Positions 54,225 to 62,156 are shown, counted from the stretch's first letter. The stretch is 64,000 nt of DNA from Bacteroidia bacterium (GCA_016787895.1 JAEUTN010000001.1:62001-126000), one strand, 5' to 3'. Program-made: numbers and translations. Notes: generated by a model not told the origin, from the sequence alone.

Positions 54225-55013
54225 TTACAAACTGGAGGTTCGGCCACCATCCACCGGCAAATTAATGCCTGTGATATAAGCTGCGGCGGGACTGGCCAGG
54301 AAAGCGACCGCGTTCGCAATTTCAGCAGCTTCGGCAAAGCGTTTCATAGGAATTTCATGAAGCATTTCGTGTTTTACCGCATCGGTACTGGTGTTGTTTT
54401 TTTGCGCTTTGTTTTCAAGTATAGCGCTTAATCGCTGGGTAGCTGTAGCACCGGGTAACACGTTGTTCACCGTTATGCCAAATTCGGCCAGTTCATTTGC
54501 CATGGTTTTGGCCCAGTTACCAACGGCCGCCCGTATGGTGTTGCTCACCCCCAAATTGGGCAAAGCTTGTTTCACAGAGGTGGAAATCACGTTGATGATA
54601 CGTCCGTACCCTGTGTTTTTCATGCCTTCAATACAGGCTTGCGCTAAAATATGGTTGCAAATAAGATGATTGCTGAAAGCCGTTACAAACTCTTCGGTGC
54701 GCGCTTTTACAATCGGGCCAGCAGGTGGCCCCCCGGTATTGTTCACCAAAATGTGCACGGGACCATTCCTGCGCACAAAGGCGTTCACCAATTCTTCGAG
54801 TTGTTTGGGGTTCGAAAAATCAGCGCAGAGGTATGAGTGCAGTTGAGAACCGTTATTGGGCAATTCGGCTTTTACCTTTTTAAGACTGTCCTCGTTTCGG
54901 GCCAGTAAAGTAACATTGGCGCCAAGTTTGGCCAACTCCATGGCAGAAGCTTTTCCTATGCCTTGTGTGCTGCCGCATACCAGGGCGTTTTTGGTTTTCA
55001 GATCAAGATTCAT
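54225..55013 (-). CDS. SDR-family oxidoreductase, catalytic Tyr/Lys apparently missing
   Basis: 262 residues of the short-chain dehydrogenase family: TGxxxGxG-like start VCGSTQGIGKASAMELAKLG (about 11-30), the strand motif NNTGGPPAG (about 91-99) and PGATATQRLSAI. At the active site, where the classical family has Ser ... Tyr-x-x-x-Lys, the sequence reads ISTSVKQALPNLGVSNTIRA; Tyr is replaced by Ser and Lys by Arg. The family that includes cd05344-type 3-oxoacyl-ACP reductase-like proteins shows this same loss, so it is not a broken copy but a subfamily trait. It overlaps recX by 11 bp at its start. Cytoplasmic; substrate unknown. Confidence 0.85.
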   Translation of the reverse strand: MNLDLKTKNALVCGSTQGIGKASAMELAKLGANVTLLARNEDSLKKVKAELPNNGSQLHSYLCADFSNPKQLEELVNAFVRRNGPVHILVNNTGGPPAGPIVKARTEEFVTAFSNHLICNHILAQACIEGMKNTGYGRIINVISTSVKQALPNLGVSNTIRAAVGNWAKTMANELAEFGITVNNVLPGATATQRLSAILENKAQKNNTSTDAVKHEMLHEIPMKRFAEAAEIANAVAFLASPAAAYITGINLPVDGGRTSSL

Positions 55014-55497
55014 GTTCGTTAAAATTACGGTTTATTTGTTCCATCACGGCCTCGGGCTCAAAGCCTTTGCTCAGCAAATACCGGTACACTGAAGCCTTTA
55101 CACGCAGTGTTGGCCGGCTGCCGGAGGTTTTTATTCTTTTAAGGGTGAGTTCGCGCAAAGTGGTCTGGTAGTCTTTTTCATCCAGACTTTCCAAAGCCTT
55201 TTGAATGTTGGGTGCTGAGACCCTGTGTTTTTTTAATTCGGTTTTGATTTTAACGCGGCCCCAGTGTTTCATCCTGAACTTTCCGCCGGCAAAGGCCTTT
55301 GCGAAACGTTCTTCGTTGAGGTAGTTGTCTGAAATGAGTTCTGAAAGAATTTGGGCAATTTCGTTTTCTTTAAGGCCGGCCTTTTGTAACTTCAGTCGAA
55401 CCTCGTAATGCGAACGCTCCTGATAGGCGCACCAGAGTTTAATTTTCTCGAGTTCCTGTTTTGGAGAGCTGTTTAATTGCCTTTCTTTGTAATCCAC
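55003..55497 (-). CDS. recX: Regulatory protein RecX
   Basis: 164 residues, all-helical three-repeat pattern of the RecX family: IKLWCAYQERSHYEVRLKLQ, LISDNYLNEERFAKAFAGGK, GRVKIKTELKKHRVSAPNIQ and VKASVYRYLLSKGFEPEAVM. RecX binds RecA filaments and limits or modulates homologous recombination in the cytoplasm. recA is not in the window. Its 3' end overlaps the start of the SDR gene, suggesting co-transcription, and it is divergent from the methyltransferase gene. Confidence 0.9.
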   Translation of the reverse strand: MDYKERQLNSSPKQELEKIKLWCAYQERSHYEVRLKLQKAGLKENEIAQILSELISDNYLNEERFAKAFAGGKFRMKHWGRVKIKTELKKHRVSAPNIQKALESLDEKDYQTTLRELTLKRIKTSGSRPTLRVKASVYRYLLSKGFEPEAVMEQINRNFNEHES

Positions 55498-55533
55498 AAA
55501 ATTCTGAACAAAGAAACTGTTTAATTCCTTAAG

Positions 55534-56868
55534 ATGCCACGCCTGTCACCACAATTTTTAAACAGTCTGAAACAGCTTGAACTGCCCGATGTGGACGGTT
55601 TTGTGGAGGTTCATGCTTCAGGAGAACAAATCACTTCCATTCGATACAATCCGTTTAAACCCTGTGTTCCTGAATTCGATACGGGAGACAGAATTCCCTG
55701 GACCCAGGGGGGTTTTTATCTCTCCGGGCGCCCATCTTTTACCCGCGACCCGCTGTTTCAGGCGGGCTGTTATTATGTTCAGGAAGCCGGCAGTATGTTT
55801 TTGGAATATGCTCTCAGCCAAACGCTCGATTTAAGTCAGGATGTGAACATCCTCGACCTTTGCGCGGCCCCCGGAGGAAAAAGCACCATACTGAACTCCA
55901 TCATGAGTAAGGAAAGTTTGCTGGTTTCAAATGAACTCATTCAAAACCGCTCCCAAACCCTGGCTTATAACCTCAGTAAATGGGGACAAGCCAATACTTT
56001 GGTGACCAACAACGCGCCTGAACAATTTGAACTCTTGCCGGGCTTTTTTGATGTTTTGGTTGTAGACGCGCCTTGCAGTGGCAGCGGTTTGTTTCGAAAA
56101 CAAGAGGAGGCCATGGAGGAATGGAGCCCTGAGCACGTGAACGCCTGCTCCGTAAGGCAAAAAAATATTTTGGATTCAGCCTTAAAGAGCCTTAAAGAGG
56201 GTGGGCTTTTGTTTTACAGCACCTGTTCGTATTCCAAAGAGGAAAATGAAGACATTGTTGACTGGATGGTACAGGAGATGGGCATGGAGGTAAAAACCCT
56301 GAAAGTGGACCCCAACTGGGGCATCGTGCAAAACGAGAAAGGCTTGAGGTTTTACCCGCATTTACTGAGAAGTGAAGGCTTTTTTTGTTCCGTTTTGATT
56401 AAACAGGCACCATCACCGCAAAAAAAACAGGGCTATAAACTGAAAAACACGGTTTCAGAACAGGAAAAAAAAGTGCTTAGCACCTATGCCAAAACCGAGG
56501 GGCTGGAATTGCTTAAAAAAAATGAAAAGTTTTACCTTTTGAACAAGGCCTGTTTTGCGTTTTTGCAAGTACCGGTTCAGGGATTTTATTTCAGAAAAGC
56601 GGGGGTGTGTTTAGGTGAGTTGAAACATCAGGACCTTATTCCCGAACAGGAGCTGGCCTTGTCGTCCTATATTTCCGCTCAGGTTCAAAAGGCCGAATTG
56701 ACAAAGGATGCAGCCCTGGCCTATCTGAAAAAAGAAGTGTTTTCTTTATCCGGCGAACACAAAGGCCTGCTGTGTTTTACTTACCAAAATCATGGTATAG
56801 GATGGGGAAAAGTTCTACCCAACCGTATTAACAATTACCTGCCTCCTCAGCTCAGGATTTTAAAATAA
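55534..56868 (+). CDS. RsmF-like RNA (cytosine-5-)-methyltransferase with C-terminal PUA-like region
   Basis: 444 residues. The NOL1/NOP2/Sun catalytic core is clear: SAM-binding LDLCAAPGGKSTILNSI (about 107-123), VVDAPCSGSGLFRKQ (about 174-188) containing one catalytic Cys, and YSTCSYSKEENEDIV (about 229-243) containing the second. The C-terminal quarter (from about 320) resembles the extra domains of RsmF/YebU-type rRNA methyltransferases that modify 16S rRNA. Cytoplasmic. The exact target cytosine cannot be read from sequence. It is divergent from recX and precedes the tRNA operon. Confidence 0.9.
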   Translation: MPRLSPQFLNSLKQLELPDVDGFVEVHASGEQITSIRYNPFKPCVPEFDTGDRIPWTQGGFYLSGRPSFTRDPLFQAGCYYVQEAGSMFLEYALSQTLDLSQDVNILDLCAAPGGKSTILNSIMSKESLLVSNELIQNRSQTLAYNLSKWGQANTLVTNNAPEQFELLPGFFDVLVVDAPCSGSGLFRKQEEAMEEWSPEHVNACSVRQKNILDSALKSLKEGGLLFYSTCSYSKEENEDIVDWMVQEMGMEVKTLKVDPNWGIVQNEKGLRFYPHLLRSEGFFCSVLIKQAPSPQKKQGYKLKNTVSEQEKKVLSTYAKTEGLELLKKNEKFYLLNKACFAFLQVPVQGFYFRKAGVCLGELKHQDLIPEQELALSSYISAQVQKAELTKDAALAYLKKEVFSLSGEHKGLLCFTYQNHGIGWGKVLPNRINNYLPPQLRILK

Positions 56869-56919
56869 ATTCCATCTCCGGATTTTTGATAAGAATTCGA
56901 AATAATTTGGCACGATTAT

Positions 56920-56950
56920 TTTGTGCAAATGAAAAGTATTGTTACCTTTG
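56920..56950 (+). promoter_or_regulatory. Full Bacteroidota promoter for the tRNA-tuf operon
   Basis: TTTG at 56920-56923, a 19-bp spacer, then TACCTTTG at 56943-56950 match the -33/-7 consensus of the major sigma factor of Bacteroidota exactly. Transcription should start near 56957, about 36 bases before tRNA-Thr. It probably drives the four tRNAs and possibly tuf. Confidence 0.8.
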
Positions 56951-56992
56951 CCATCCCTTTAAAAGGGGTAGTTCTTTCAAATCAGGTAAAAT

Positions 56993-57065
56993 GCCGAAGT
57001 AGCTCAGCTGGTAGAGCAGCTGATTTGTAATCAGCTGGTCGGGGGTTCGAGTCCCTTCTTCGGCT
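56993..57065 (+). tRNA. tRNA-Thr (anticodon UGU)
   Basis: Folds into a normal cloverleaf: acceptor GCCGAAG / CTTCGGC, D-arm AGCTCAGCTGGTAGAGC, anticodon stem GCTGA / TCAGC with loop TTTGTAA (anticodon TGT), and T-arm GGGGTTCGAGTCCC. CCA is not encoded. First tRNA of the operon. Confidence 0.95.
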
Positions 57066-57075
57066 CTTTTAGCAA

Positions 57076-57156
57076 GGGGATATACCAGAGTGGCCAAATG
57101 GGACAGACTGTAAATCTGTTGTTTCGACTTCGGAGGTTCGAATCCTCCTGTCCCCA
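57076..57156 (+). tRNA. tRNA-Tyr (anticodon GUA)
   Basis: 81 bases with a long variable arm (class II). Acceptor GGGGATA / TGTCCCC, anticodon stem ACAGA / TCTGT with loop CTGTAAA (anticodon GTA), T-arm GGAGGTTCGAATCCTCC. Discriminator A. Confidence 0.95.
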
Positions 57157-57160
57157 CATG

Positions 57161-57201
57161 GGTCGCCTGCACCGATAGTCGTCGGGATGGCCAAAGCGAC
57201 C
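57161..57201 (+). repeat. Palindrome-containing fragment, possibly tRNA-Tyr-derived
   Basis: Outer inverted repeat GGTCGC / GCGACC encloses a degenerate copy of the palindrome (CACCGATAGTCGTCGGGA) followed by TGGCCAAA, the same 8-mer as in the D-loop of the adjacent tRNA-Tyr. The match to tRNA-Tyr is short, so this is the weakest of the set. Confidence 0.4.
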
Positions 57202-57257
57202 GGAGAATAGAGCTTCATTGTCCTTTTTTGCTTTATGCTTAAAAGAGGATGATAAAA

Positions 57258-57330
57258 GCGGAAGTAGCTCAATTGGTAGAGCTCCAGCCTTCCAAGCTGG
57301 AGGTTGCGGGTTCGAGACCCGTCTTCCGCT
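57258..57330 (+). tRNA. tRNA-Gly (anticodon UCC)
   Basis: Acceptor GCGGAAG / CTTCCGC, anticodon stem CCAGC / GCTGG with loop CTTCCAA (anticodon TCC), T-arm CGGGTTCGAGACCCG. 73 bases, no encoded CCA. Confidence 0.95.
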
Positions 57331-57343
57331 CAAATGACCGAAT

Positions 57344-57396
57344 GACGGGTCGAGAAGTTTATCCCGACGCATGTCGGGAAGACCCGTCTTCCGCTC
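57344..57396 (+). repeat. Broken tRNA-Gly 3' copy with palindrome in the T-loop
   Basis: GACGGGTCGAGA, then TCCCGACGCATGTCGGGA (57362-57379), then AGACCCGTCTTCCGCTC, which repeats the 3' end of the tRNA-Gly just upstream. The outer 8-bp stem GACGGGTC / GACCCGTC corresponds to the T-stem. The palindrome has replaced or entered the T-loop. Confidence 0.7.
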
Positions 57397-57634
57397 GATA
57401 AGTAAAATCACAAATAGAGGATTTGTGATGAAATTGTGAAGTTGAAACGTGCGTTCATACGCCTGGCTGTGAAAACAGGAGAGGCGGCAAAAACATGAGG
57501 ATTTGCAGACGCGATCCAAGGGTTTTTGAAAAGTCCCAAACTGAGGGACTTTTGGCGTGTGGAGAGGGCTGTTCTTTGTTAAAATGAGATTTTTGAGCAG
57601 ATAAGGCCTTAATAAGCCAAGTCGGACAAAAAGA
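57397..57634. other. Spacer of the tRNA operon with two perfect hairpins
   Basis: No gene is seen. Hairpins: ATCACAAAT-agagg-ATTTGTGAT (57407-57429) and AAAAGTCCC-aaactga-GGGACTTTT (57529-57553, 9-bp stem). The second resembles a terminator stem; both may be RNA-processing sites if the operon is one transcript. Confidence 0.55.
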
Positions 57635-57692
57635 ATAAGCTGTTGTAGCTCTCCCGATAGCTATCGGGAGGTAGAGCACTTCAGCGAACAAC
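57635..57692 (+). repeat. tRNA-Thr-like fragment with palindrome in the D-loop, copy 1
   Basis: 58 bp: GCTGTTGTAGCTC (acceptor and D-stem 5' side of tRNA-Thr(GGU)), the 18-bp palindrome TCCCGATAGCTATCGGGA, GGTAGAGCACTTC, then CAGCGAACAAC. It repeats in tandem directly before the true tRNA gene. The normal gene has AGT in place of the palindrome. Confidence 0.8.
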
Positions 57693-57750
57693 ATAAGCTG
57701 TTGTAGCTCTCCCGATAGCTATCGGGAGGTAGAGCACTTCAGCAAACAAC
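57693..57750 (+). repeat. tRNA-Thr-like fragment with palindrome in the D-loop, copy 2
   Basis: Identical to copy 1 except one base (CAGCA instead of CAGCG). It abuts the true tRNA-Thr gene at 57755. The 5' GTTGT and 3' ACAAC ends can pair, so a minimal acceptor-plus-D-arm structure with the palindrome as an extra hairpin is possible. Confidence 0.8.
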
Positions 57751-57754
57751 ATAA

Positions 57755-57826
<72 letters not shown>

Positions 57827-57882
57827 CAATTAGGCGTAAGGCTAATTAAATAATAAAATATACAATTAAATAAAAAACAACT

Positions 57883-59070
57883 ATGGCAAAAGAAAAATTC
57901 GACCGTTCCAAACCACACGTAAACATTGGAACTATTGGTCACGTAGATCACGGGAAAACCACTTTGACCGCTGCTATCACTACTGTGTTAGCCAGCAAAG
58001 GTCTTGCTGAAGTGCGTGATTTCTCCTCAATTGACAACGCTCCTGAAGAAAAAGAGCGTGGTATTACCATCAATACTTCACACGTGGAGTACCAAACAGA
58101 AAAACGTCACTACGCGCACGTTGACTGCCCGGGCCACGCTGACTATGTAAAAAACATGGTTACCGGTGCTGCGCAGATGGACGGTGCTATCCTTGTAGTA
58201 GCCGCAACTGACGGACCTATGCCACAAACCCGCGAGCACATCCTTTTGGCTCGTCAGGTAGGTGTACCTCGTATCGTTGTGTTCATGAACAAAGTGGACA
58301 TGGTAGAAGATGCTGAGTTATTGGATCTGGTTGAAATGGAAATCCGCGAATTGCTTACTTTCTACAAGTTCGACGGTGACAATACCCCTATCATCCGTGG
58401 TTCTGCTTTGGGTGGTTTGAACAACGACGCTAAATGGGTTCCAAAAATTATGGAATTGATGGATGCAGTAGATACTTATATTCCATTGCCTCCACGCGAT
58501 AAGGAAAAACCTTTCCTGATGCCTGTTGAGGACGTGTTCACCATTACCGGTCGTGGTACTGTAGCTACAGGACGTATCGAAACCGGTGTGATCAACACTG
58601 CTGATAACGTTGAAATCATTGGTATGGGTGCTGAGAAATTAACCTCAACCGTTACCGGTGTGGAAATGTTCCGTAAGATTCTTGACTACGGTGAGGCTGG
58701 AGATAACGTAGGTTTATTGCTTCGTGGTGTTGAGAAAAAAGACATCAAACGTGGAATGGTAATCTGCAAACCAGGTTCAGTAAAACCACACACCAAGTTC
58801 AAAGCTGAGGTGTATATCCTGAAAAAAGAGGAAGGTGGACGTCACACTCCATTCCAAAACAAATACCGTCCTCAGTTCTACTTCCGTACAACTGACGTGA
58901 CAGGAGAGATCAGCCTGGAAGCCGGTCGCGAAATGGTGTTACCTGGAGATAACGTAACCATTGAAGTGAATCTGATTAACGCTATCGCCATGGATAAAGG
59001 TTTACGTTTCGCTATCCGCGAAGGTGGACGTACCGTTGGTGCTGGTCAGGTGACTGAAATTTTAGACTAA
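57883..59070 (+). CDS. tuf: Elongation factor Tu
   Basis: 395 residues, normal EF-Tu length. G-motifs: GHVDHGKTT (19-27), DCPGH (81-85) and NKVD (136-139); domain 2/3 phrases [13 protein letters not shown] and [19 protein letters not shown] are typical. It delivers aminoacyl-tRNA to the ribosome with GTP. The gene follows tRNA-Thr(GGU) as in many bacteria, and is followed by a strong hairpin. The ATG at 57883 begins [20 protein letters not shown]. Confidence 0.99.
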   Translation: MAKEKFDRSKPHVNIGTIGHVDHGKTTLTAAITTVLASKGLAEVRDFSSIDNAPEEKERGITINTSHVEYQTEKRHYAHVDCPGHADYVKNMVTGAAQMDGAILVVAATDGPMPQTREHILLARQVGVPRIVVFMNKVDMVEDAELLDLVEMEIRELLTFYKFDGDNTPIIRGSALGGLNNDAKWVPKIMELMDAVDTYIPLPPRDKEKPFLMPVEDVFTITGRGTVATGRIETGVINTADNVEIIGMGAEKLTSTVTGVEMFRKILDYGEAGDNVGLLLRGVEKKDIKRGMVICKPGSVKPHTKFKAEVYILKKEEGGRHTPFQNKYRPQFYFRTTDVTGEISLEAGREMVLPGDNVTIEVNLINAIAMDKGLRFAIREGGRTVGAGQVTEILD

Positions 59071-59088
59071 GCCATAGTCATAAATATA

Positions 59089-59125
59089 GGCGAAATGGCT
59101 CTCAAACCTGAGAAGCCATTTTGCC
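59089..59125 (+). terminator. Strong hairpin after tuf (terminator or attenuator)
   Basis: 16-bp stem with one bulge and a 4-base loop, starting GGCGAAATGGC and ending GCCATTTTGCC. No T-run follows directly, so it may be a processing or Rho-linked site rather than an intrinsic terminator. Confidence 0.6.
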
Positions 59126-59200
59126 ATTTATAGATGGTTGTGTTTTTAGTTAATATTTCATAAAAGATAGAGAAGCGGATCAAAGATCAACTTCCTACAA

Positions 59201-59271
59201 ACGGGCGTAGTTCAAGGGTAGAATTACGGTCTCCAAAACCGCAGATGGGAGTTCGAATCTCTCCGCCCGTG
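59201..59271 (+). tRNA. tRNA-Trp (anticodon CCA)
   Basis: Acceptor ACGGGCG / CGCCCGT, D-arm GTTCAAGGGTAGAAT, anticodon stem ACGGT / ACCGC with loop CTCCAAA (anticodon CCA), T-arm GGGAGTTCGAATCTCTC. It lies between tuf and secE, a common arrangement. Confidence 0.95.
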
Positions 59272-59302
59272 CGGATTAAAATTGGGAGGAGCAAGGAAGA
59301 TA

Positions 59303-59349
59303 GCAGATGGGAGTTCATCCCGATAGCTATCGGGACTCTCCACCCATGC
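59303..59349 (+). repeat. Broken tRNA-Trp 3' copy with palindrome in the T-loop
   Basis: GCAGATGGGAGTTC (identical to tRNA-Trp), the palindrome TCCCGATAGCTATCGGGA (59318-59335), then CTCTCCACCCATGC versus CTCTCCGCCCGTGC in the true gene. The palindrome replaces the GAAT of the T-loop. The copy lies 32 bp after tRNA-Trp. Confidence 0.8.
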
Positions 59350-59432
59350 ATGTTTAAAGTTTTGATTTTCAAAACATTAAATTGAACTGATTAAATAAAG
59401 AATAGAAGGATAACACCTCAGAAAATAGTAAC

Positions 59433-59627
59433 ATGAGCAAAATTGGCACCTACCTTTCAGAAACAAAAAACGAACTGGTTAACAAAGTAAGCTGGCCCAC
59501 CTGGCCCGAATTGCAAAGCAGCGCAATTGTTGTGATGGTTTCATCCGTGATTATTGCATTGCTGGTATTTGGAATGGACCAGATTTTTGACATTCTAATG
59601 AGACAAGCCTACGATATTCTTAAGTAA
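59433..59627 (+). CDS. secE: Preprotein translocase subunit SecE
   Basis: 64 residues: an N-terminal amphipathic helix (YLSETKNELVNKVSWPTW) and one membrane helix (about 29-53, SAIVVMVSSVIIALLVFG). This is the short single-helix SecE of most non-proteobacterial species, part of the SecYEG protein-export channel. It precedes nusG as in most bacteria. Confidence 0.95.
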   Translation: MSKIGTYLSETKNELVNKVSWPTWPELQSSAIVVMVSSVIIALLVFGMDQIFDILMRQAYDILK

Positions 59628-59647
59628 GATTTAAAACCGTGCAGCAA

Positions 59648-60214
59648 ATGACCGAACCAATAAAAGCCGATACGATCTCAAAAAAATGGTATGTCGTGCG
59701 TGCCATCAGTGGGCAGGAAAAAAAGGTGAAACAGTACATCGAGATGGAAATTTCACGCCTGAAACTGACCGATTACGTTTCGCAGGTATTAATCCCTACT
59801 GAAAAAGTAATTCAAATCCGCAACGGTAAAAAAACCACCAAAGAACGTTCTTTTTATCCGGGATATGTATTGATTGAAGCCGTATTGGCCGGTGAAATTC
59901 CTCACCTGATCAAAAACATCACCGGAGTGATTGGTTTTTTGGGCGAAAGCAAGGGCGGCAACCCCGTTCCCATGCGTTTGAGTGAGGTGAACCGGATTCT
60001 GGGTAAAGTGGACGAACTTGTTGAAAGTGAAGGCACTATGATGAATAATTACACGGTTGGTGAATCCGTGAAAGTGATCAATGGTCCATTCAATGGCTTT
60101 AACGGCGTAATTGAAGAGGTGATGGAGGACAAAAAGAAAATTAAAGTTACCGTTAAGATTTTCGGCCGTAAAACACCGGTTGAATTGAATTTCGGAGAAG
60201 TAGAACTGGAATAA
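59648..60214 (+). CDS. nusG: Transcription termination/antitermination factor NusG
   Basis: 188 residues from ATG 59648 (a GTG at 59639 is also in frame). NGN domain WYVVRAISGQEKKVKQYIEM, FYPGYVLIEAVL and a C-terminal KOW domain ESVKVINGPFNGFNGVIEEV. NusG binds RNA polymerase to suppress pausing and link Rho or the ribosome. Compared with E. coli NusG there is an insertion between the domains (EAVLAGEIPHLIKNITGVIG), common in Bacteroidota. It is 20 bp after secE. Confidence 0.95.
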   Translation: MTEPIKADTISKKWYVVRAISGQEKKVKQYIEMEISRLKLTDYVSQVLIPTEKVIQIRNGKKTTKERSFYPGYVLIEAVLAGEIPHLIKNITGVIGFLGESKGGNPVPMRLSEVNRILGKVDELVESEGTMMNNYTVGESVKVINGPFNGFNGVIEEVMEDKKKIKVTVKIFGRKTPVELNFGEVELE

Positions 60215-60376
60215 GGCTTCAAGTCCGCTCAGCCTGACCTTAGGGTGAAACGCAGCGGAAAAAAATAGAATTAACGCATTGAAGGTAGAGGGGGATGAAG
60301 AGGTGCTTTGCTGCTTCCAACTCAAAGCTCGGAACCCGAATACCAACAATAACAACAAATAAATAAAACATAAACA
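60215..60376 (+). promoter_or_regulatory. Leader of the rplK operon
   Basis: 162 bp upstream of rplK with an imperfect inverted repeat CCGCT ... AGCGG (about 60227-60259). In other bacteria ribosomal protein L1 binds a structured leader before rplK-rplA to repress translation; this region is where such a site would lie, but I cannot confirm a match to the L1 site by eye. Confidence 0.25.
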
Positions 60377-60814
60377 ATGGCAAAAGAGTTATCAGCAATT
60401 GTAAAGTTGCAAATCAAAGGTGGAGCTGCTAACCCCTCGCCTCCCATTGGACCAGCCTTAGGCGCCAAAGGTGTAAACATCATGGAGTTCTGCAAACAGT
60501 TTAATGCAAGAACCCAGGAACAAGCCGGTAAAGTATTGCCGGTGATCATCAATGTTTATACCGACAAGTCGTTTGATTTTGTGATCAAACGTCCGCCTGT
60601 GGCCATTCAAATTATGGAGGCTGCTAAAATTAAAGCGGGATCCGCAACCAGCAATCGTAAGAAAGTGGGCTCACTCAACTGGGAACAAGTTCGTAAGATC
60701 GCTGAGGACAAAATTGTTGACATGAACTGTTTTACAATTGAGTCGGCCATGAACATGGTAGCAGGAACCGCCCGCAGCATGGGGGTAACAGTAACCGGTG
60801 AGAAACCTCACTAA
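60377..60814 (+). CDS. rplK: 50S ribosomal protein L11
   Basis: 145 residues. N-terminal [20 protein letters not shown] and the rRNA-binding C-terminal domain with TVTGEKPH are typical. L11 forms the GTPase-associated centre with 23S rRNA and is needed for RelA-type stringent sensing. First gene of the rplK-rplA pair. Confidence 0.98.
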   Translation: MAKELSAIVKLQIKGGAANPSPPIGPALGAKGVNIMEFCKQFNARTQEQAGKVLPVIINVYTDKSFDFVIKRPPVAIQIMEAAKIKAGSATSNRKKVGSLNWEQVRKIAEDKIVDMNCFTIESAMNMVAGTARSMGVTVTGEKPH

Positions 60815-60882
60815 TTCAATCAATTAACCAAGGCGGCTTAAACCCCGTTTTAACAAACAAACAAAAAAAACAACACTTACAA

Positions 60883-61575
60883 ATGGCAACGTTGACTAAA
60901 AAAAGAAAGACTGCAGTATCGAAATTCGATGCCAGCAAGTCTTACTCAGTTGCAGATGCCTCAAAAATTGTGAAGGACATTACCAGCACAAAATTTGACG
61001 CTTCTGTGGATCTTGCGATCCGTTTAGGAGTTGATCCACGTAAGGCGAACCAAATGGTGCGCGGAACGGTAACCTTACCACACGGTACAGGTAAAACCTT
61101 ACGCGTTCTGGCCCTGGTTACTCCTGATAAGGAGGCCGAAGCCAAAGCCGCAGGCGCTGATTACGTAGGATTGGACGAGTATATCGAAAAAATCAAAGGC
61201 GGATGGACCGATGTGGATGTGATCATCACCATGCCATCCGTTATGGGTAAAGTAGGCGCTTTAGGCCGTGTGTTAGGTCCCCGTGGCCTTATGCCGAATC
61301 CTAAAACCGGTACCGTAACCATGGATGTAGCGAAAGCCGTTCAGGACTCCAAAGGCGGAAAAATTGATTTTAAGGTAGACAAAGCGGGTATTATTCACGC
61401 CGCAATCGGAAAAGTATCGTTCGACGCGAACAAAATTTCTGAAAACGCGAGTGAATTGCTGCAAACTATCCTCAAATTAAAACCTTCCAGCGCAAAAGGT
61501 ACCTATGTAAAATCGGTAACAATGAGCAGCACCATGAGTCCCGGTGTAGCCATTGACGCCAAATTATTCACCTAA
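60883..61575 (+). CDS. rplA: 50S ribosomal protein L1
   Basis: 230 residues with the L1 signature [18 protein letters not shown] near residue 130 and [20 protein letters not shown]. It forms the L1 stalk that helps release E-site tRNA and is the likely autoregulator of the rplK-rplA unit. It follows rplK by 68 bp and precedes rplJ by 14 bp. Confidence 0.98.
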   Translation: MATLTKKRKTAVSKFDASKSYSVADASKIVKDITSTKFDASVDLAIRLGVDPRKANQMVRGTVTLPHGTGKTLRVLALVTPDKEAEAKAAGADYVGLDEYIEKIKGGWTDVDVIITMPSVMGKVGALGRVLGPRGLMPNPKTGTVTMDVAKAVQDSKGGKIDFKVDKAGIIHAAIGKVSFDANKISENASELLQTILKLKPSSAKGTYVKSVTMSSTMSPGVAIDAKLFT

Positions 61576-61589
61576 AAACCTGCTAAACA

Positions 61590-62090
61590 ATGAACAAAAC
61601 CGAAAAGACACAGGTCATTGAGGAGTTGGTAGAGAAATTAAACGCCAACGACAAGATCTATTTAGCAGATTGTTCGACTTTAACCGTTGAAAAAGTGAAC
61701 TTGTTCCGCAAACAGTGCTTCGAGAAAAAAGTATCGGTAACTGTTGTAAAGAACACTTTACTTAAAAAAGCTATTGAGCGCGCAAACGACAGCAAACTGG
61801 CTGAGTTGATTCCTGCATTAAAAGGAGAAACCGCTTTGATTTTCACCGAAACCTCAAACGTTCCGGCCAAGATCATTAAGGATTTCCGCAAAGGAAACAG
61901 CAAACCAACATTAAAAGCTGCCTATGTAGAACAAATGGTTTTTATTGGCGACGAGCAACTGGATGCCTTAGCTGCCCTTAAATCGAAAAACGAACTCATC
62001 GCCGACGTGATTATGCTGTTGCAGTCACCAATCAAACGCGTATTGGGTGGTTTGGAGAACAAAGGCGGAGAAGACAAAACTGCTGCTTAA
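61590..62090 (+). CDS. rplJ: 50S ribosomal protein L10
   Basis: 166 residues. L10 anchors the L7/L12 stalk; the N-terminal domain (EELVEKLNANDKIYLADCST, VTVVKNTLLKKAIER) binds rRNA and the C-terminal helix binds L7/L12 dimers. The very short upstream gap (14 bp) leaves no room for the L10-binding leader seen in other bacteria, so regulation probably acts through rplA or the rplL-rpoB spacer. Confidence 0.97.
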   Translation: MNKTEKTQVIEELVEKLNANDKIYLADCSTLTVEKVNLFRKQCFEKKVSVTVVKNTLLKKAIERANDSKLAELIPALKGETALIFTETSNVPAKIIKDFRKGNSKPTLKAAYVEQMVFIGDEQLDALAALKSKNELIADVIMLLQSPIKRVLGGLENKGGEDKTAA

Positions 62091-62156
62091 ACTGTTGAAA
62101 AACAATCAACTAAATCAAAACAATTAAATTAAAAATTACAATTAAAAATTAACAAA

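Noticed and set aside
56942-57519. Minus-strand ORFs over the tRNA genes (GFEPPKS-type peptides)
   Set aside because: These are well-known false ORFs antisense to tRNA genes; they follow the tRNA sequences exactly.
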